From Planktothrix agardhii NIES-204 (GTDB taxonomy: Bacteria > Cyanobacteriota > Cyanobacteriia > Cyanobacteriales > Microcoleaceae): 64,000 nt of DNA. Made by a program: the position numbers and the translations under genes. This document shows, piece by piece, positions 7,993 to 16,963 of the stretch. The DNA is taken from positions 2,807,501-2,871,500 of the forward strand of contig AP017991.1 of NCBI GenBank assembly GCA_003609755.1, in the 5' to 3' direction. Position 1 is the stretch's first letter. Every line of letters begins with the position of its first letter. Under the pieces are notes generated by a model. That model had not been told where the DNA came from, searched no databases, and was given only the letters and a program-made list of their open reading frames with translations.

Positions 7993-8146
7993 GATTGATG
8001 GAATAGGCAACGGGTATGGAGCAAAAAAAGCAGAACGCTTCACTCATTATGGTTTGGGATAAAGTTTTACCCATTAATGATTCAGGGTGTAAGTATAGTC
8101 AACGCAATTCACTGCCCATACCCAATGCCGATCTCAAGCCATTCCC

Positions 8147-8194
8147 CATTCCATTAAACCCCAACCCACGACCCTGGATCAACCCCAGGGATAA
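8147..8194 (+). pseudogene. 3'-terminal gvpC fragment between gvpA copies 1 and 2
   Basis: Sixteen codons (HSIKPQPTTLDQPQG plus stop) match the end of the long-tailed gvpC genes with a small internal deletion. They are followed by the normal gvpC-to-gvpA spacer. The 715 bp missing relative to a complete 1,267-bp gvpA-gvpC unit are nearly all of gvpC. The stop region keeps the CCCTGG...CCAGGG stem. Similar gvpC tail fragments between gvpA genes are, as I recall, known in Planktothrix. Confidence 0.75.
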
Positions 8195-8325
8195 ATAGAG
8201 ACTGAGAAATTGTAAAAATAAGTAACAAACAAGCATCAAAATTAGCAACTTTCGGGGTATGATTAGCCTAAAGAACTCTATAAGCATACACCCAGTTCTT
8301 TCCACCAAAAAGGAGTAATAGACTC

Positions 8326-8544
8326 ATGGCCGTTGAAAAAGTAAACTCATCCTCCAGTCTGGCCGAAGTTATCGATCGGATCTTAGATAAAGGCATTGTG
8401 ATTGACGCTTGGGTAAGGGTTTCCCTCGTTGGAATCGAGCTTCTATCCATAGAAGCAAGAATCGTGATCGCTTCTGTTGAAACCTATCTCAAGTACGCAG
8501 AAGCCGTTGGTTTAACCGCACAGGCGGCTGTTCCTTCGGTCTAA
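8326..8544 (+). CDS. gvpA: GvpA, gas vesicle structural protein (copy 2)
   Basis: 72 residues, identical to the other GvpA copies. It lies 552 bp after copy 1, with the gvpC fragment between them, and about 180 bp before a complete gvpC. The leader stem, TATGAT and ribosome binding site are the same as for copy 1. The Arg codon variant is AGG. It forms the rib structure of the vesicle wall. Confidence 0.97.
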   Translation: MAVEKVNSSSSLAEVIDRILDKGIVIDAWVRVSLVGIELLSIEARIVIASVETYLKYAEAVGLTAQAAVPSV

Positions 8545-8723
8545 GATTGATGGAATAGGCAACGGGTATGGAGCAAAAAAAGCAGAACGCTTCACTCATT
8601 ATGGTTTGGGATAAAGTTTTACCCACTAATAATTCAGGGTGTAAGTATAGTCAACGCAATTCACTGCCCATACCCAATGCCCAGAAATGCACAACCCACT
8701 GACACGAGGGTTTCAAAAAAATT

Positions 8724-9446
8724 ATGGCTTTAAAAGACAAGTGGCAACAGGATCGTATCGGACGCCAACAGGGAGTTCAAGAACGGCAACAGCAAGTTCA
8801 AACCACCCTATCCCTCTGGCAACAAGAGCGCCAAAATCAGGCTTTAGATGATCAAGAATCTCGACAGGGGTTTGTCACGGGTGTACAACAACAAACCCAA
8901 GAATTATTAACAAACATCAGCACCGAGCGTTTGTGGGTAGCCCAGCAACAGCGAGAACAACTGGAAAACTTTATCCAGCAATTATCCCAGGAAGTGGGTG
9001 AGTTTTTGCAGCAAACCATCGAAGAACGCTCACAGGTCGCAGCCCAACTGCATCAGCAATTATCTGAATTTCGGGAAGACCTAGAACATCGGGTAACGGA
9101 TCTGTTAGCCAATTATCAGAAACAGCGCCTAGAAGCTAGGGAAACTTTACTTGAGGACTTAGCTATTTTTCGTCAAACCCTATATCGGGAAGTCGAAGAA
9201 TATTTAGGGGAGTTAGATATTCTGCACCAGCAAATGGCCGCACAATTACAACAACAACTCCAACAGAGTCGGACGGAAAGAAAAGACGCTGTTCAGAAGT
9301 TATTTGAGGATTTAGGGGTATTTCGCGCCGAACTGCAAGACTACCACCTCAAACTTCAACAGACAGTTTGGGGGAGTTCCCACCGAAAACCGCGAAAAGC
9401 GATTACCCCGCAACGCTCTATTCCATCGCGTTTATATTCCTGTTAA
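8724..9446 (+). CDS. gvpC: GvpC, gas vesicle strengthening protein, alternative-tail form (copy 1)
   Basis: 240 residues, hydrophilic, Gln/Glu/Arg-rich and helical, with degenerate repeats of about 33 residues (FR..L...V...L pattern, as in FREDLEHRVTDLL, FRQTLYREVEEYL, FRAELQDYHLKL). GvpC binds outside the GvpA ribs and sets resistance to pressure. About 28 kDa puts it in the longest GvpC class of Planktothrix. After GSSHR the tail is KPRKAITPQRSIPSRLYSC instead of the HSIKPQ...LDQPQG tail of copies 2 and 3. gvpN follows about 120 bp downstream. Confidence 0.95.
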   Translation: MALKDKWQQDRIGRQQGVQERQQQVQTTLSLWQQERQNQALDDQESRQGFVTGVQQQTQELLTNISTERLWVAQQQREQLENFIQQLSQEVGEFLQQTIEERSQVAAQLHQQLSEFREDLEHRVTDLLANYQKQRLEARETLLEDLAIFRQTLYREVEEYLGELDILHQQMAAQLQQQLQQSRTERKDAVQKLFEDLGVFRAELQDYHLKLQQTVWGSSHRKPRKAITPQRSIPSRLYSC

Positions 9447-9563
9447 GAAATCCTAGGTTTGTAGGTTTATCCTCCATTCTCGGTTCCCTGATATAACATT
9501 AAATTAAACCTGCCGCTAATCCCTAACTCGGCAGTATTTTAGCTAAATAACGCCATTAAAAAT

Positions 9564-10760
9564 ATGACTACCGTGCTTCAAGCTCGTCCTAAAGGCTTTG
9601 TTAATACTCCAACCATTGAACAACTTACAATTAGAGCCTTGAGGTATCTTCAGAGTGGCTTTTCTCTGCACTTACGGGGGCCAGCCGGAACCGGAAAAAC
9701 CACCCTGGCGATGCACTTAGCCGATTTATTAAACCGTCCCATCGTTTTAATTTTTGGGGATGATGAACTCAAATCCTCCGATTTAATTGGCAACCAACTA
9801 GGCTATACTCGCAAGAAAGTTGTTGATAATTTTATTCATAGTGTTGTTAAATTAGAAGATGAATTACGACAAAATTGGATTGATTCTCGTCTGACCTTGG
9901 CGTGTAAAGAAGGATTTACCCTGGTTTATGATGAGTTTAACCGTTCCCGTCCAGAGGTGAATAACGTTTTACTGTCTGCTTTAGAAGAAAAATTATTAGT
10001 GCTGCCTCCGAATAATAGCCGTTCAGAATATATTCGAGTTAACCCCCATTTTAGAGCTATTTTTACCTCAAACCCCGAAGAATATTGTGGAGTTTATGGG
10101 ACTCAAGATGCGTTATTAGATCGGTTAATTACTATTGATATGCCCGAACCAGATGACGAAACCCAGCAGGAAATTTTAATTCAAAAAATCGGAATTTCCC
10201 CCGAAGATGCCAAAAACATTATTGAAATAGTCAAAATTTATTTAGAAATAACCACCCAAAAAAAAGAAATTAAACCCGTTCAAAATGGTAAAGCTGCCCG
10301 ACCCCATATTGATAAAGCATCGGGATTAAGACCCGGATTGATTATTGCCAAAATCTGTCATGAACATGATATTTCTATTCAGGAAAATAATCAGGATTTT
10401 ATTAAAGTTTGTGCCGATATTTTATTATCCCGTACCAACCTATCCCTAACAGAAGCTCAGAATAAATTAGAAAAAGTGATCAAAACCGTATTAACCGATG
10501 GTGACACATCAACTAACAGTTTTTTACCCCCATCAGAAACCCAATTAACCGAAAATAACTCCTTAGAAATTGAAGAACAAGTTTATCAATATTTACAGAA
10601 AACCACCAGCGCCAGGGTTTCAGAAATTGAAGTAGCGTTAGGATTAAATCGAGTTCAAACCACTAATGTATTGCGCTCTTTATTAAAACAAGGACATCTG
10701 AAACAGCAGGATAATCGTTTCTTTGCGGTGAACAAACAAGGAGAATTAATTCAACCATGA
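9564..10760 (+). CDS. gvpN: GvpN, MoxR-type AAA+ ATPase for gas vesicle assembly (copy 1)
   Basis: 398 residues. The MoxR-like AAA+ core has Walker [10 protein letters not shown] at 39-47, Walker [10 protein letters not shown], and an arginine-finger region around [15 protein letters not shown]. After a linker, residues about 335-395 ([11 protein letters not shown]...[23 protein letters not shown]) look like a winged helix, which is not part of the minimal GvpN core. The gene overlaps gvpJ by ATGA. GvpN is a chaperone-like ATPase that helps vesicles grow. Confidence 0.94.
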   Translation: MTTVLQARPKGFVNTPTIEQLTIRALRYLQSGFSLHLRGPAGTGKTTLAMHLADLLNRPIVLIFGDDELKSSDLIGNQLGYTRKKVVDNFIHSVVKLEDELRQNWIDSRLTLACKEGFTLVYDEFNRSRPEVNNVLLSALEEKLLVLPPNNSRSEYIRVNPHFRAIFTSNPEEYCGVYGTQDALLDRLITIDMPEPDDETQQEILIQKIGISPEDAKNIIEIVKIYLEITTQKKEIKPVQNGKAARPHIDKASGLRPGLIIAKICHEHDISIQENNQDFIKVCADILLSRTNLSLTEAQNKLEKVIKTVLTDGDTSTNSFLPPSETQLTENNSLEIEEQVYQYLQKTTSARVSEIEVALGLNRVQTTNVLRSLLKQGHLKQQDNRFFAVNKQGELIQP

Positions 10761-11134
10761 ACTCACAGCAACGTCCATCAAATATACAACGGGGTGTTCC
10801 CACATCGACCCAAGGATCGAGTTTAGCTGATATTTTAGAAAGGGTTTTAGATAAGGGTATTGTCATCGCTGGGGATATTTCCGTTTCCGTGGGTTCCACC
10901 GAACTCCTGAATATTAGAATTCGTTTGTTAATTGCTTCCGTCGATAAAGCTAGGGAAATAGGGATTAATTGGTGGGAAAGTGACCCCTATTTAAGTAGTC
11001 AAACCAAAGTTTTAACCGAGAGTAATCAACAATTATTAGAACAGGTTAAATTCTTACAGGAGGAAGTCAAAGCTTTAAAAGCATTATTACCTCAAGAAAA
11101 CCAACCCAACCCAATTTCTGATCCTCATAAATAA
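10757..11134 (+). CDS. gvpJ: GvpJ, minor GvpA-like gas vesicle protein (copy 1)
   Basis: 125 residues. Residues about 20-75 ([48 protein letters not shown]) are a GvpA-family domain. The C-terminal extension ([27 protein letters not shown]) is a coiled coil, as in GvpJ/M proteins that take part in nucleation. The start overlaps the gvpN stop by 4 bp, so the two genes are translationally coupled. The next element is a MITE-like repeat. Confidence 0.9.
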   Translation: MNSQQRPSNIQRGVPTSTQGSSLADILERVLDKGIVIAGDISVSVGSTELLNIRIRLLIASVDKAREIGINWWESDPYLSSQTKVLTESNQQLLEQVKFLQEEVKALKALLPQENQPNPISDPHK

Positions 11135-11172
11135 CTATTTAAAATTCATCCCTACCGTGTAAAATATTAAAT

Positions 11173-11339
11173 TGTAGGGGCGGGTTCTGTAAAAATTTTT
11201 GATATCAACAGATCACCATAATCAACCCGCCCAAACCCAACATTAACCTTCAATTAATCGGGGATTTGGGGATAGGATCGAGGCGGGTTTAGGGAGATTA
11301 TTTATCAGCATTAAAGGTTAACTTGAACCCGCCCCTACA
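11173..11339. repeat. 167-bp MITE-like element with 15-bp terminal inverted repeats (copy 1)
   Basis: The ends are perfect inverted repeats: TGTAGGGGCGGGTTC at 11173-11187 and its complement at 11325-11339. Internal AACCCGCC/GGCGGGTT stems sit near 11225 and 11280. There is no ORF. The same element lies after the second gvpJ because it was carried along in the tandem duplication. It may act as a terminator after gvpJ. Confidence 0.7.
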
Positions 11340-11354
11340 GTCCCTACAGAATTG

Positions 11355-11377
11355 TTATTCATTCATGGTTTTATAAT
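11355..11377 (-). other. Duplication junction: fossil 3' end of pxcA next to a gvpA leader
   Basis: Read leftwards, 11375-11355 encodes YKTMNE plus stop, which is exactly the last six residues of PxcA (intact gene at 17558-18958). A few bases later the gvpA leader TTAGCCTAAAG begins (11380). The gvpA3 promoter thus has TATAAT (11372-11377), taken from the pxcA end, where other gvpA copies have TATGAT. Confidence 0.85.
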
Positions 11378-11442
11378 TTTTAGCCTAAAGAACTCTATAA
11401 GCATATACCCAGTTCTTTCCACCAAAAAGGAGTAATAGACTC

Positions 11443-11661
11443 ATGGCCGTTGAAAAAGTAAACTCATCCTCCAGTCTGGCCGAAGTTATCGATCGGATCT
11501 TAGATAAAGGCATTGTGATTGACGCTTGGGTACGGGTTTCCCTCGTTGGAATCGAGCTTCTATCCATAGAAGCAAGAATCGTGATCGCTTCTGTTGAAAC
11601 CTATCTCAAGTACGCAGAAGCCGTTGGTTTAACCGCACAGGCGGCTGTTCCTTCGGTCTAA
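11443..11661 (+). CDS. gvpA: GvpA, gas vesicle structural protein (copy 3)
   Basis: 72 residues, identical protein. It is the first gene of the second tandem copy. The leader stem-loop and ribosome binding site are kept, but the sequence upstream of TTAGCC is the pxcA-derived junction, giving a TATAAT three bases further from the leader. The Arg codon is CGG, as in copies 4 and 5. Confidence 0.97.
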   Translation: MAVEKVNSSSSLAEVIDRILDKGIVIDAWVRVSLVGIELLSIEARIVIASVETYLKYAEAVGLTAQAAVPSV

Positions 11662-11815
11662 GATTGATGGAATAGGCAACGGGTATGGAGCAAAAAAAGC
11701 AGAACGCTTCACTCATTATGGTTTGGGATAAAGTTTTACCCATTAATGATTCAGGGTGTAAGTATAGTCAACGCAATTTACTGCCCATACCCAAAGCCGA
11801 TCTCAAGCCATTCCC

Positions 11816-11863
11816 CATTCCATTAAACCCCAACCCACGACCCTGGATCAACCCCAGGGATAA
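11816..11863 (+). pseudogene. 3'-terminal gvpC fragment between gvpA copies 3 and 4
   Basis: The same 16-codon gvpC tail remnant as at 8147-8194, in the same 552-bp spacing between two gvpA genes. It shows that the A-fragment-A arrangement existed before the whole locus was duplicated. The preceding spacer differs from the first copy by a few bases (for example TTTACTG for TTCACTG). Confidence 0.75.
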
Positions 11864-11994
11864 ATAGAGACTGAGAAATTGTAAAAATAAGTAACAAACA
11901 AGCATCAAAATTAGCAACTTTCGGGGTATGATTAGCCTAAAGAACTCTATAAGCATACACCCAGTTCTTTCCACCAAAAAGGAGTAATAGACTC

Positions 11995-12213
11995 ATGGCC
12001 GTTGAAAAAGTAAACTCATCCTCCAGTCTGGCCGAAGTTATCGATCGGATCTTAGATAAAGGCATTGTGATTGACGCTTGGGTACGGGTTTCCCTCGTTG
12101 GAATCGAGCTTCTATCCATAGAAGCAAGAATCGTGATCGCTTCTGTTGAAACCTATCTCAAGTACGCAGAAGCCGTTGGTTTAACCGCACAGGCGGCTGT
12201 TCCTTCGGTCTAA
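11995..12213 (+). CDS. gvpA: GvpA, gas vesicle structural protein (copy 4)
   Basis: 72 residues, identical protein, CGG Arg codon. It has the normal TATGAT and stem-loop leader. It begins the gvpA-gvpC tandem array with a 1,267-bp period (11995, 13262 and 14529 are the successive gvpA starts). Confidence 0.97.
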   Translation: MAVEKVNSSSSLAEVIDRILDKGIVIDAWVRVSLVGIELLSIEARIVIASVETYLKYAEAVGLTAQAAVPSV

Positions 12214-12392
12214 GATTGATGGAATAGGCAACGGGTATGGAGCAAAAAAAGCAGAACGCTTCACTCATTATGGTTTGGGATAAAGTTTTACCCATTAATG
12301 ATTCAGGGTGTAAGTATAGTCAACGCAATTCACTGCCCATACCCAATGCCCAGAAATGCACAACCCACTGACACGAGGGTTTCAAAAAAATT

Positions 12393-13130
12393 ATGGCTTT
12401 AAAAGACAAGTGGCAACAGGATCGTATCGGACGCCAACAGGGAGTTCAAGAACGGCAACAGCAAGTTCAAACCACCCTATCCCTCTGGCAACAAGAGCGC
12501 CAAAATCAGGCTTTAGATGATCAAGAATCTCGACAGGGGTTTGTCACGGGTGTACAACAACAAACCCAAGAATTATTAACAAACATCAGCACCGAGCGTT
12601 TGTGGGTAGCCCAGCAACAGCGAGAACAACTGGAAAACTTTATCCAGCAATTATCCCAGGAAGTGGGTGAGTTTTTGCAGCAAACCATCGAAGAACGCTC
12701 ACAGGTCGCAGCCCAACTGCATCAGCAATTATCTGAATTTCGGGAAGACCTAGAACATCGGGTAACGGATCTGTTAGCCAATTATCAGAAACAGCGCCTA
12801 GAAGCTAGGGAAACTTTACTTGAGGACTTAGCTATTTTTCGTCAAACCCTATATCGGGAAGTCGAAGAATATTTAGGGGAGTTAGATATTCTGCACCAGC
12901 AAATGGCCGCACAATTACAACAACAACTCCAACAGAGTCGGACGGAAAGAAAAGACGCTGTTCAGAAGTTATTTGAGGATTTAGGGGTATTTCGCGCCGA
13001 ACTACAAGACTATCACCTCAAACTTCAACAGACAGTTTGGGGGAGTTCCCACCGACATTCTATTAAACCCCAATCCACCGTTAACCCCGGAGTGCCTCAA
13101 CCTGCGACCCTGGATCAACCCCAGGGATAA
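12393..13130 (+). CDS. gvpC: GvpC, gas vesicle strengthening protein, long-tail form (copy 2)
   Basis: 245 residues. The first 221 are identical to the other GvpC copies, with a tail HSIKPQSTVNPGVPQPATLDQPQG. Internal helical repeats of about 33 residues contact several GvpA subunits in this family. The end of the gene forms a CCCTGG-CCAGGG stem over the stop codon, which may attenuate read-through into the next gvpA. A GAGGG lies upstream of the ATG as a weak ribosome binding site. Confidence 0.95.
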   Translation: MALKDKWQQDRIGRQQGVQERQQQVQTTLSLWQQERQNQALDDQESRQGFVTGVQQQTQELLTNISTERLWVAQQQREQLENFIQQLSQEVGEFLQQTIEERSQVAAQLHQQLSEFREDLEHRVTDLLANYQKQRLEARETLLEDLAIFRQTLYREVEEYLGELDILHQQMAAQLQQQLQQSRTERKDAVQKLFEDLGVFRAELQDYHLKLQQTVWGSSHRHSIKPQSTVNPGVPQPATLDQPQG

Positions 13131-13261
13131 ATAAAGATTGAGAAATTGTAAAAATAAGTAACAAACAAACATCAAAATTAGCAACTTTCGGGGTATGATT
13201 AGCCTAAAGAACTCTATAAGCATATACCCAGTTCTTTCCACCAAAAAGGAGTAATAGACTC

Positions 13262-13480
13262 ATGGCCGTTGAAAAAGTAAACTCATCCTCCAGTCTGGCC
13301 GAAGTTATCGATCGGATCTTAGATAAAGGCATTGTGATTGACGCTTGGGTACGGGTTTCCCTCGTTGGAATCGAGCTTCTATCCATAGAAGCAAGAATCG
13401 TGATCGCTTCTGTTGAAACCTATCTCAAGTACGCAGAAGCCGTTGGTTTAACCGCACAGGCGGCTGTTCCTTCGGTCTAA
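13262..13480 (+). CDS. gvpA: GvpA, gas vesicle structural protein (copy 5)
   Basis: 72 residues, identical protein, CGG Arg codon. It lies 131 bp after gvpC copy 2 with its own leader stem-loop and TATGAT, so it may be both read from upstream and started anew. It is the second unit of the 1,267-bp array. Confidence 0.97.
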   Translation: MAVEKVNSSSSLAEVIDRILDKGIVIDAWVRVSLVGIELLSIEARIVIASVETYLKYAEAVGLTAQAAVPSV

Positions 13481-13659
13481 GATTGATGGAATAGGCAACG
13501 GGTATGGAGCAAAAAAAGCAGAACGCTTCACTCATTATGGTTTGGGATAAAGTTTTACCCACTAATAATTCAGGGTGTAAGTATAGTCAACGCAATTCAC
13601 TGCCCATACCCAATGCCCAGAAATGCACAACCCACTGACACGAGGGTTTCAAAAAAATT

Positions 13660-14397
13660 ATGGCTTTAAAAGACAAGTGGCAACAGGATCGTATCGGACG
13701 CCAACAGGGAGTTCAAGAACGGCAACAGCAAGTTCAAACCACCCTATCCCTCTGGCAACAAGAGCGCCAAAATCAGGCTTTAGATGATCAAGAATCTCGA
13801 CAGGGGTTTGTCACGGGTGTACAACAACAAACCCAAGAATTATTAACAAACATCAGCACCGAGCGTTTGTGGGTAGCCCAGCAACAGCGAGAACAACTGG
13901 AAAACTTTATCCAGCAATTATCCCAGGAAGTGGGTGAGTTTTTGCAGCAAACCATCGAAGAACGCTCACAGGTCGCAGCCCAACTGCATCAGCAATTATC
14001 TGAATTTCGGGAAGACCTAGAACATCGGGTAACGGATCTGTTAGCCAATTATCAGAAACAGCGCCTAGAAGCTAGGGAAACTTTACTTGAGGACTTAGCT
14101 ATTTTTCGTCAAACCCTATATCGGGAAGTCGAAGAATATTTAGGGGAGTTAGATATTCTGCACCAGCAAATGGCCGCACAATTACAACAACAACTCCAAC
14201 AGAGTCGGACGGAAAGAAAAGACGCTGTTCAGAAGTTATTCGAGGATTTAGGAGTATTTCGCGCCGAACTACAAGACTATCACCTCAAACTTCAACAGAC
14301 AGTTTGGGGGAGTTCCCACCGACATTCTATTAAACCCCAATCCACCGTTAACCCCGGAGTGCCTCAACCTGCGACCCTGGATCAACCCCAGGGATAA
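13660..14397 (+). CDS. gvpC: GvpC, gas vesicle strengthening protein, long-tail form (copy 3)
   Basis: 245 residues, protein identical to copy 2 including the HSIKPQ...LDQPQG tail. It differs at the DNA level by a few silent bases near the 3' end (for example TTCGAGG in place of TTTGAGG). Being nearly identical to its neighbours, it is a substrate for further gain or loss by recombination. Confidence 0.95.
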   Translation: MALKDKWQQDRIGRQQGVQERQQQVQTTLSLWQQERQNQALDDQESRQGFVTGVQQQTQELLTNISTERLWVAQQQREQLENFIQQLSQEVGEFLQQTIEERSQVAAQLHQQLSEFREDLEHRVTDLLANYQKQRLEARETLLEDLAIFRQTLYREVEEYLGELDILHQQMAAQLQQQLQQSRTERKDAVQKLFEDLGVFRAELQDYHLKLQQTVWGSSHRHSIKPQSTVNPGVPQPATLDQPQG

Positions 14398-14528
14398 ATA
14401 AAGATTGAGAAATTGTAAAAATAAGTAACAAACAAGCATCAAAATTAGCAACTTTCGGGGTATGATTAGCCTAAAGAACTCTATAAGCATATACCCAGTT
14501 CTTTCCACCAAAAAGGAGTAATAGACTC

Positions 14529-14747
14529 ATGGCCGTTGAAAAAGTAAACTCATCCTCCAGTCTGGCCGAAGTTATCGATCGGATCTTAGATAAAGGCATT
14601 GTGATTGACGCTTGGGTAAGGGTTTCCCTCGTTGGAATCGAGCTTCTATCCATAGAAGCAAGAATCGTGATCGCTTCTGTTGAAACCTATCTCAAGTACG
14701 CAGAAGCCGTTGGTTTAACCGCACAGGCGGCTGTTCCTTCGGTCTAA
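14529..14747 (+). CDS. gvpA: GvpA, gas vesicle structural protein (copy 6)
   Basis: 72 residues, identical protein, but the Arg codon is AGG, as in copies 1 and 2 and unlike copies 3-5. The AGG variant and the ACTAATAATT spacer also occur in front of gvpC copy 1, so the last A-C-N-J part of both blocks shares one history. Confidence 0.97.
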   Translation: MAVEKVNSSSSLAEVIDRILDKGIVIDAWVRVSLVGIELLSIEARIVIASVETYLKYAEAVGLTAQAAVPSV

Positions 14748-14926
14748 GATTGATGGAATAGGCAACGGGTATGGAGCAAAAAAAGCAGAACGCTTCACTC
14801 ATTATGGTTTGGGATAAAGTTTTACCCACTAATAATTCAGGGTGTAAGTATAGTCAACGCAATTCACTGCCCATACCCAATGCCCAGAAATGCACAACCC
14901 ACTGACACGAGGGTTTCAAAAAAATT

Positions 14927-15649
14927 ATGGCTTTAAAAGACAAGTGGCAACAGGATCGTATCGGACGCCAACAGGGAGTTCAAGAACGGCAACAGCAAGT
15001 TCAAACCACCCTATCCCTCTGGCAACAAGAGCGCCAAAATCAGGCTTTAGATGATCAAGAATCTCGACAGGGGTTTGTCACGGGTGTACAACAACAAACC
15101 CAAGAATTATTAACAAACATCAGCACCGAGCGTTTGTGGGTAGCCCAGCAACAGCGAGAACAACTGGAAAACTTTATCCAGCAATTATCCCAGGAAGTGG
15201 GTGAGTTTTTGCAGCAAACCATCGAAGAACGCTCACAGGTCGCAGCCCAACTGCATCAGCAATTATCTGAATTTCGGGAAGACCTAGAACATCGGGTAAC
15301 GGATCTGTTAGCCAATTATCAGAAACAGCGCCTAGAAGCTAGGGAAACTTTACTTGAGGACTTAGCTATTTTTCGTCAAACCCTATATCGGGAAGTCGAA
15401 GAATATTTAGGGGAGTTAGATATTCTGCACCAGCAAATGGCCGCACAATTACAACAACAACTCCAACAGAGTCGGACGGAAAGAAAAGACGCTGTTCAGA
15501 AGTTATTTGAGGATTTAGGGGTATTTCGCGCCGAACTGCAAGACTATCACCTCAAACTTCAACAGACAGTTTGGGGGAGTTCCCACCGAAAACCGCGAAA
15601 AGCGATTACCCCGCAACGCTCTATTCCATCGCGTTTATATTCCTGTTAA
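14927..15649 (+). CDS. gvpC: GvpC, gas vesicle strengthening protein, alternative-tail form (copy 4)
   Basis: 240 residues, protein identical to copy 1 with the tail KPRKAITPQRSIPSRLYSC after GSSHR. Like copy 1 it is the last gvpC before gvpN. It differs from copy 1 by at least one silent base (GACTAT for GACTAC). The basic tail with a terminal Cys is absent from copies 2 and 3. Confidence 0.95.
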   Translation: MALKDKWQQDRIGRQQGVQERQQQVQTTLSLWQQERQNQALDDQESRQGFVTGVQQQTQELLTNISTERLWVAQQQREQLENFIQQLSQEVGEFLQQTIEERSQVAAQLHQQLSEFREDLEHRVTDLLANYQKQRLEARETLLEDLAIFRQTLYREVEEYLGELDILHQQMAAQLQQQLQQSRTERKDAVQKLFEDLGVFRAELQDYHLKLQQTVWGSSHRKPRKAITPQRSIPSRLYSC

Positions 15650-15766
15650 GAAATCCTAGGTTTGTAGGTTTATCCTCCATTCTCGGTTCCCTGATATAAC
15701 ATTAAATTAAACCTGCCGCTAATCCCTAACTCGGCAGTATTTTAGCTAAATAACGCCATTAAAAAT

Positions 15767-16963
15767 ATGACTACCGTGCTTCAAGCTCGTCCTAAAGGCT
15801 TTGTTAATACTCCAACCATTGAACAACTTACAATTAGAGCCTTGAGGTATCTTCAGAGTGGCTTTTCTCTGCACTTACGGGGGCCAGCCGGAACCGGAAA
15901 AACCACCCTGGCGATGCACTTAGCCGATTTATTAAACCGTCCCATCGTTTTAATTTTTGGGGATGATGAACTCAAATCCTCCGATTTAATTGGCAACCAA
16001 CTAGGCTATACTCGCAAGAAAGTTGTTGATAATTTTATTCATAGTGTTGTTAAATTAGAAGATGAATTACGACAAAATTGGATTGATTCTCGTCTGACCT
16101 TGGCGTGTAAAGAAGGATTTACCCTGGTTTATGATGAGTTTAACCGTTCCCGTCCAGAGGTGAATAACGTTTTACTGTCTGCTTTAGAAGAAAAATTATT
16201 AGTGCTGCCTCCGAATAATAGCCGCTCAGAATATATTCGAGTTAACCCCCATTTTAGAGCTATTTTTACCTCAAACCCCGAAGAATATTGTGGAGTTTAT
16301 GGGACTCAAGATGCGTTATTAGATCGGTTAATTACTATTGATATGCCCGAACCAGATGACGAAACCCAGCAGGAAATTTTAATTCAAAAAATCGGAATTT
16401 CCCCCGAAGATGCCAAAAACATTATTGAAATAGTCAAAATTTATTTAGAAATAACCACCCAAAAAAAAGAAATTAAACCCGTTCAAAATGGTAAAGCTGC
16501 CCGACCCCATATTGATAAAGCATCGGGATTAAGACCCGGATTGATTATTGCCAAAATCTGTCATGAACATGATATTTCTATTCAGGAAAATAATCAGGAT
16601 TTTATTAAAGTTTGTGCCGATATTTTATTATCCCGTACCAACCTATCCCTAACAGAAGCTCAGAATAAATTAGAAAAAGTGATCAAAACCGTATTAACCG
16701 ATGGTGACACATCAACTAACAGTTTTTTACCCCCATCAGAAACCCAATTAACCGAAAATAACTCCTTAGAAATTGAAGAACAAGTTTATCAATATTTACA
16801 GAAAACCACCAGCGCCAGGGTTTCAGAAATTGAAGTAGCGTTAGGATTAAATCGAGTTCAAACCACTAATGTATTGCGCTCTTTATTAAAACAAGGACAT
16901 CTGAAACAGCAGGATAATCGTTTCTTTGCGGTGAACAAACAAGGAGAATTAATTCAACCATGA
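15767..16963 (+). CDS. gvpN: GvpN, MoxR-type AAA+ ATPase for gas vesicle assembly (copy 2)
   Basis: 398 residues, protein identical to the first GvpN: Walker [10 protein letters not shown], Walker [10 protein letters not shown] and the same winged-helix-like C-terminus. At least one silent difference (AGCCGCTCA against AGCCGTTCA) shows these are two real loci and not one locus assembled twice. It overlaps gvpJ copy 2 by ATGA. Confidence 0.94.
   Translation: MTTVLQARPKGFVNTPTIEQLTIRALRYLQSGFSLHLRGPAGTGKTTLAMHLADLLNRPIVLIFGDDELKSSDLIGNQLGYTRKKVVDNFIHSVVKLEDELRQNWIDSRLTLACKEGFTLVYDEFNRSRPEVNNVLLSALEEKLLVLPPNNSRSEYIRVNPHFRAIFTSNPEEYCGVYGTQDALLDRLITIDMPEPDDETQQEILIQKIGISPEDAKNIIEIVKIYLEITTQKKEIKPVQNGKAARPHIDKASGLRPGLIIAKICHEHDISIQENNQDFIKVCADILLSRTNLSLTEAQNKLEKVIKTVLTDGDTSTNSFLPPSETQLTENNSLEIEEQVYQYLQKTTSARVSEIEVALGLNRVQTTNVLRSLLKQGHLKQQDNRFFAVNKQGELIQP

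Larger units (their letters stand above)
7711..11376. repeat. Gas-vesicle locus, tandem copy 1 (gvpA-gvpA-gvpC-gvpN-gvpJ)
   Basis: The block from TTAGCCTAAAG (7711) through the 3' region of gvpJ to a pxcA-derived TTATAA (11376) recurs, nearly base-identical, at 11380-17579. Copy 1 is exactly two 1,267-bp gvpC-gvpA periods shorter. Only scattered single-base differences separate the copies, for example AGG/CGG at one gvpA Arg codon and one synonymous base in gvpN. Confidence 0.9.
11995..15649. repeat. Tandem array of gvpA-gvpC units, 1,267-bp period
   Basis: Three gvpA-gvpC units follow each other with exactly 1,267 bp between equivalent points (gvpA starts 11995/13262/14529; gvpC starts 12393/13660/14927). 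The third unit ends with the alternative gvpC tail and leads into gvpN. Units differ at only a few bases, for example TTTGAGG/TTCGAGG in gvpC and ACTAATAATT/ATTAATGATT in the spacer. Confidence 0.9.

Noticed and set aside
8016-8198. Rightward 60-codon frame after gvpA (MEQKKQNASLIMVWDK...)
   Set aside because: It covers the gvpA-gvpC spacer and ends in the gvpC tail fragment in a different frame. It is only present where gvpC is deleted.
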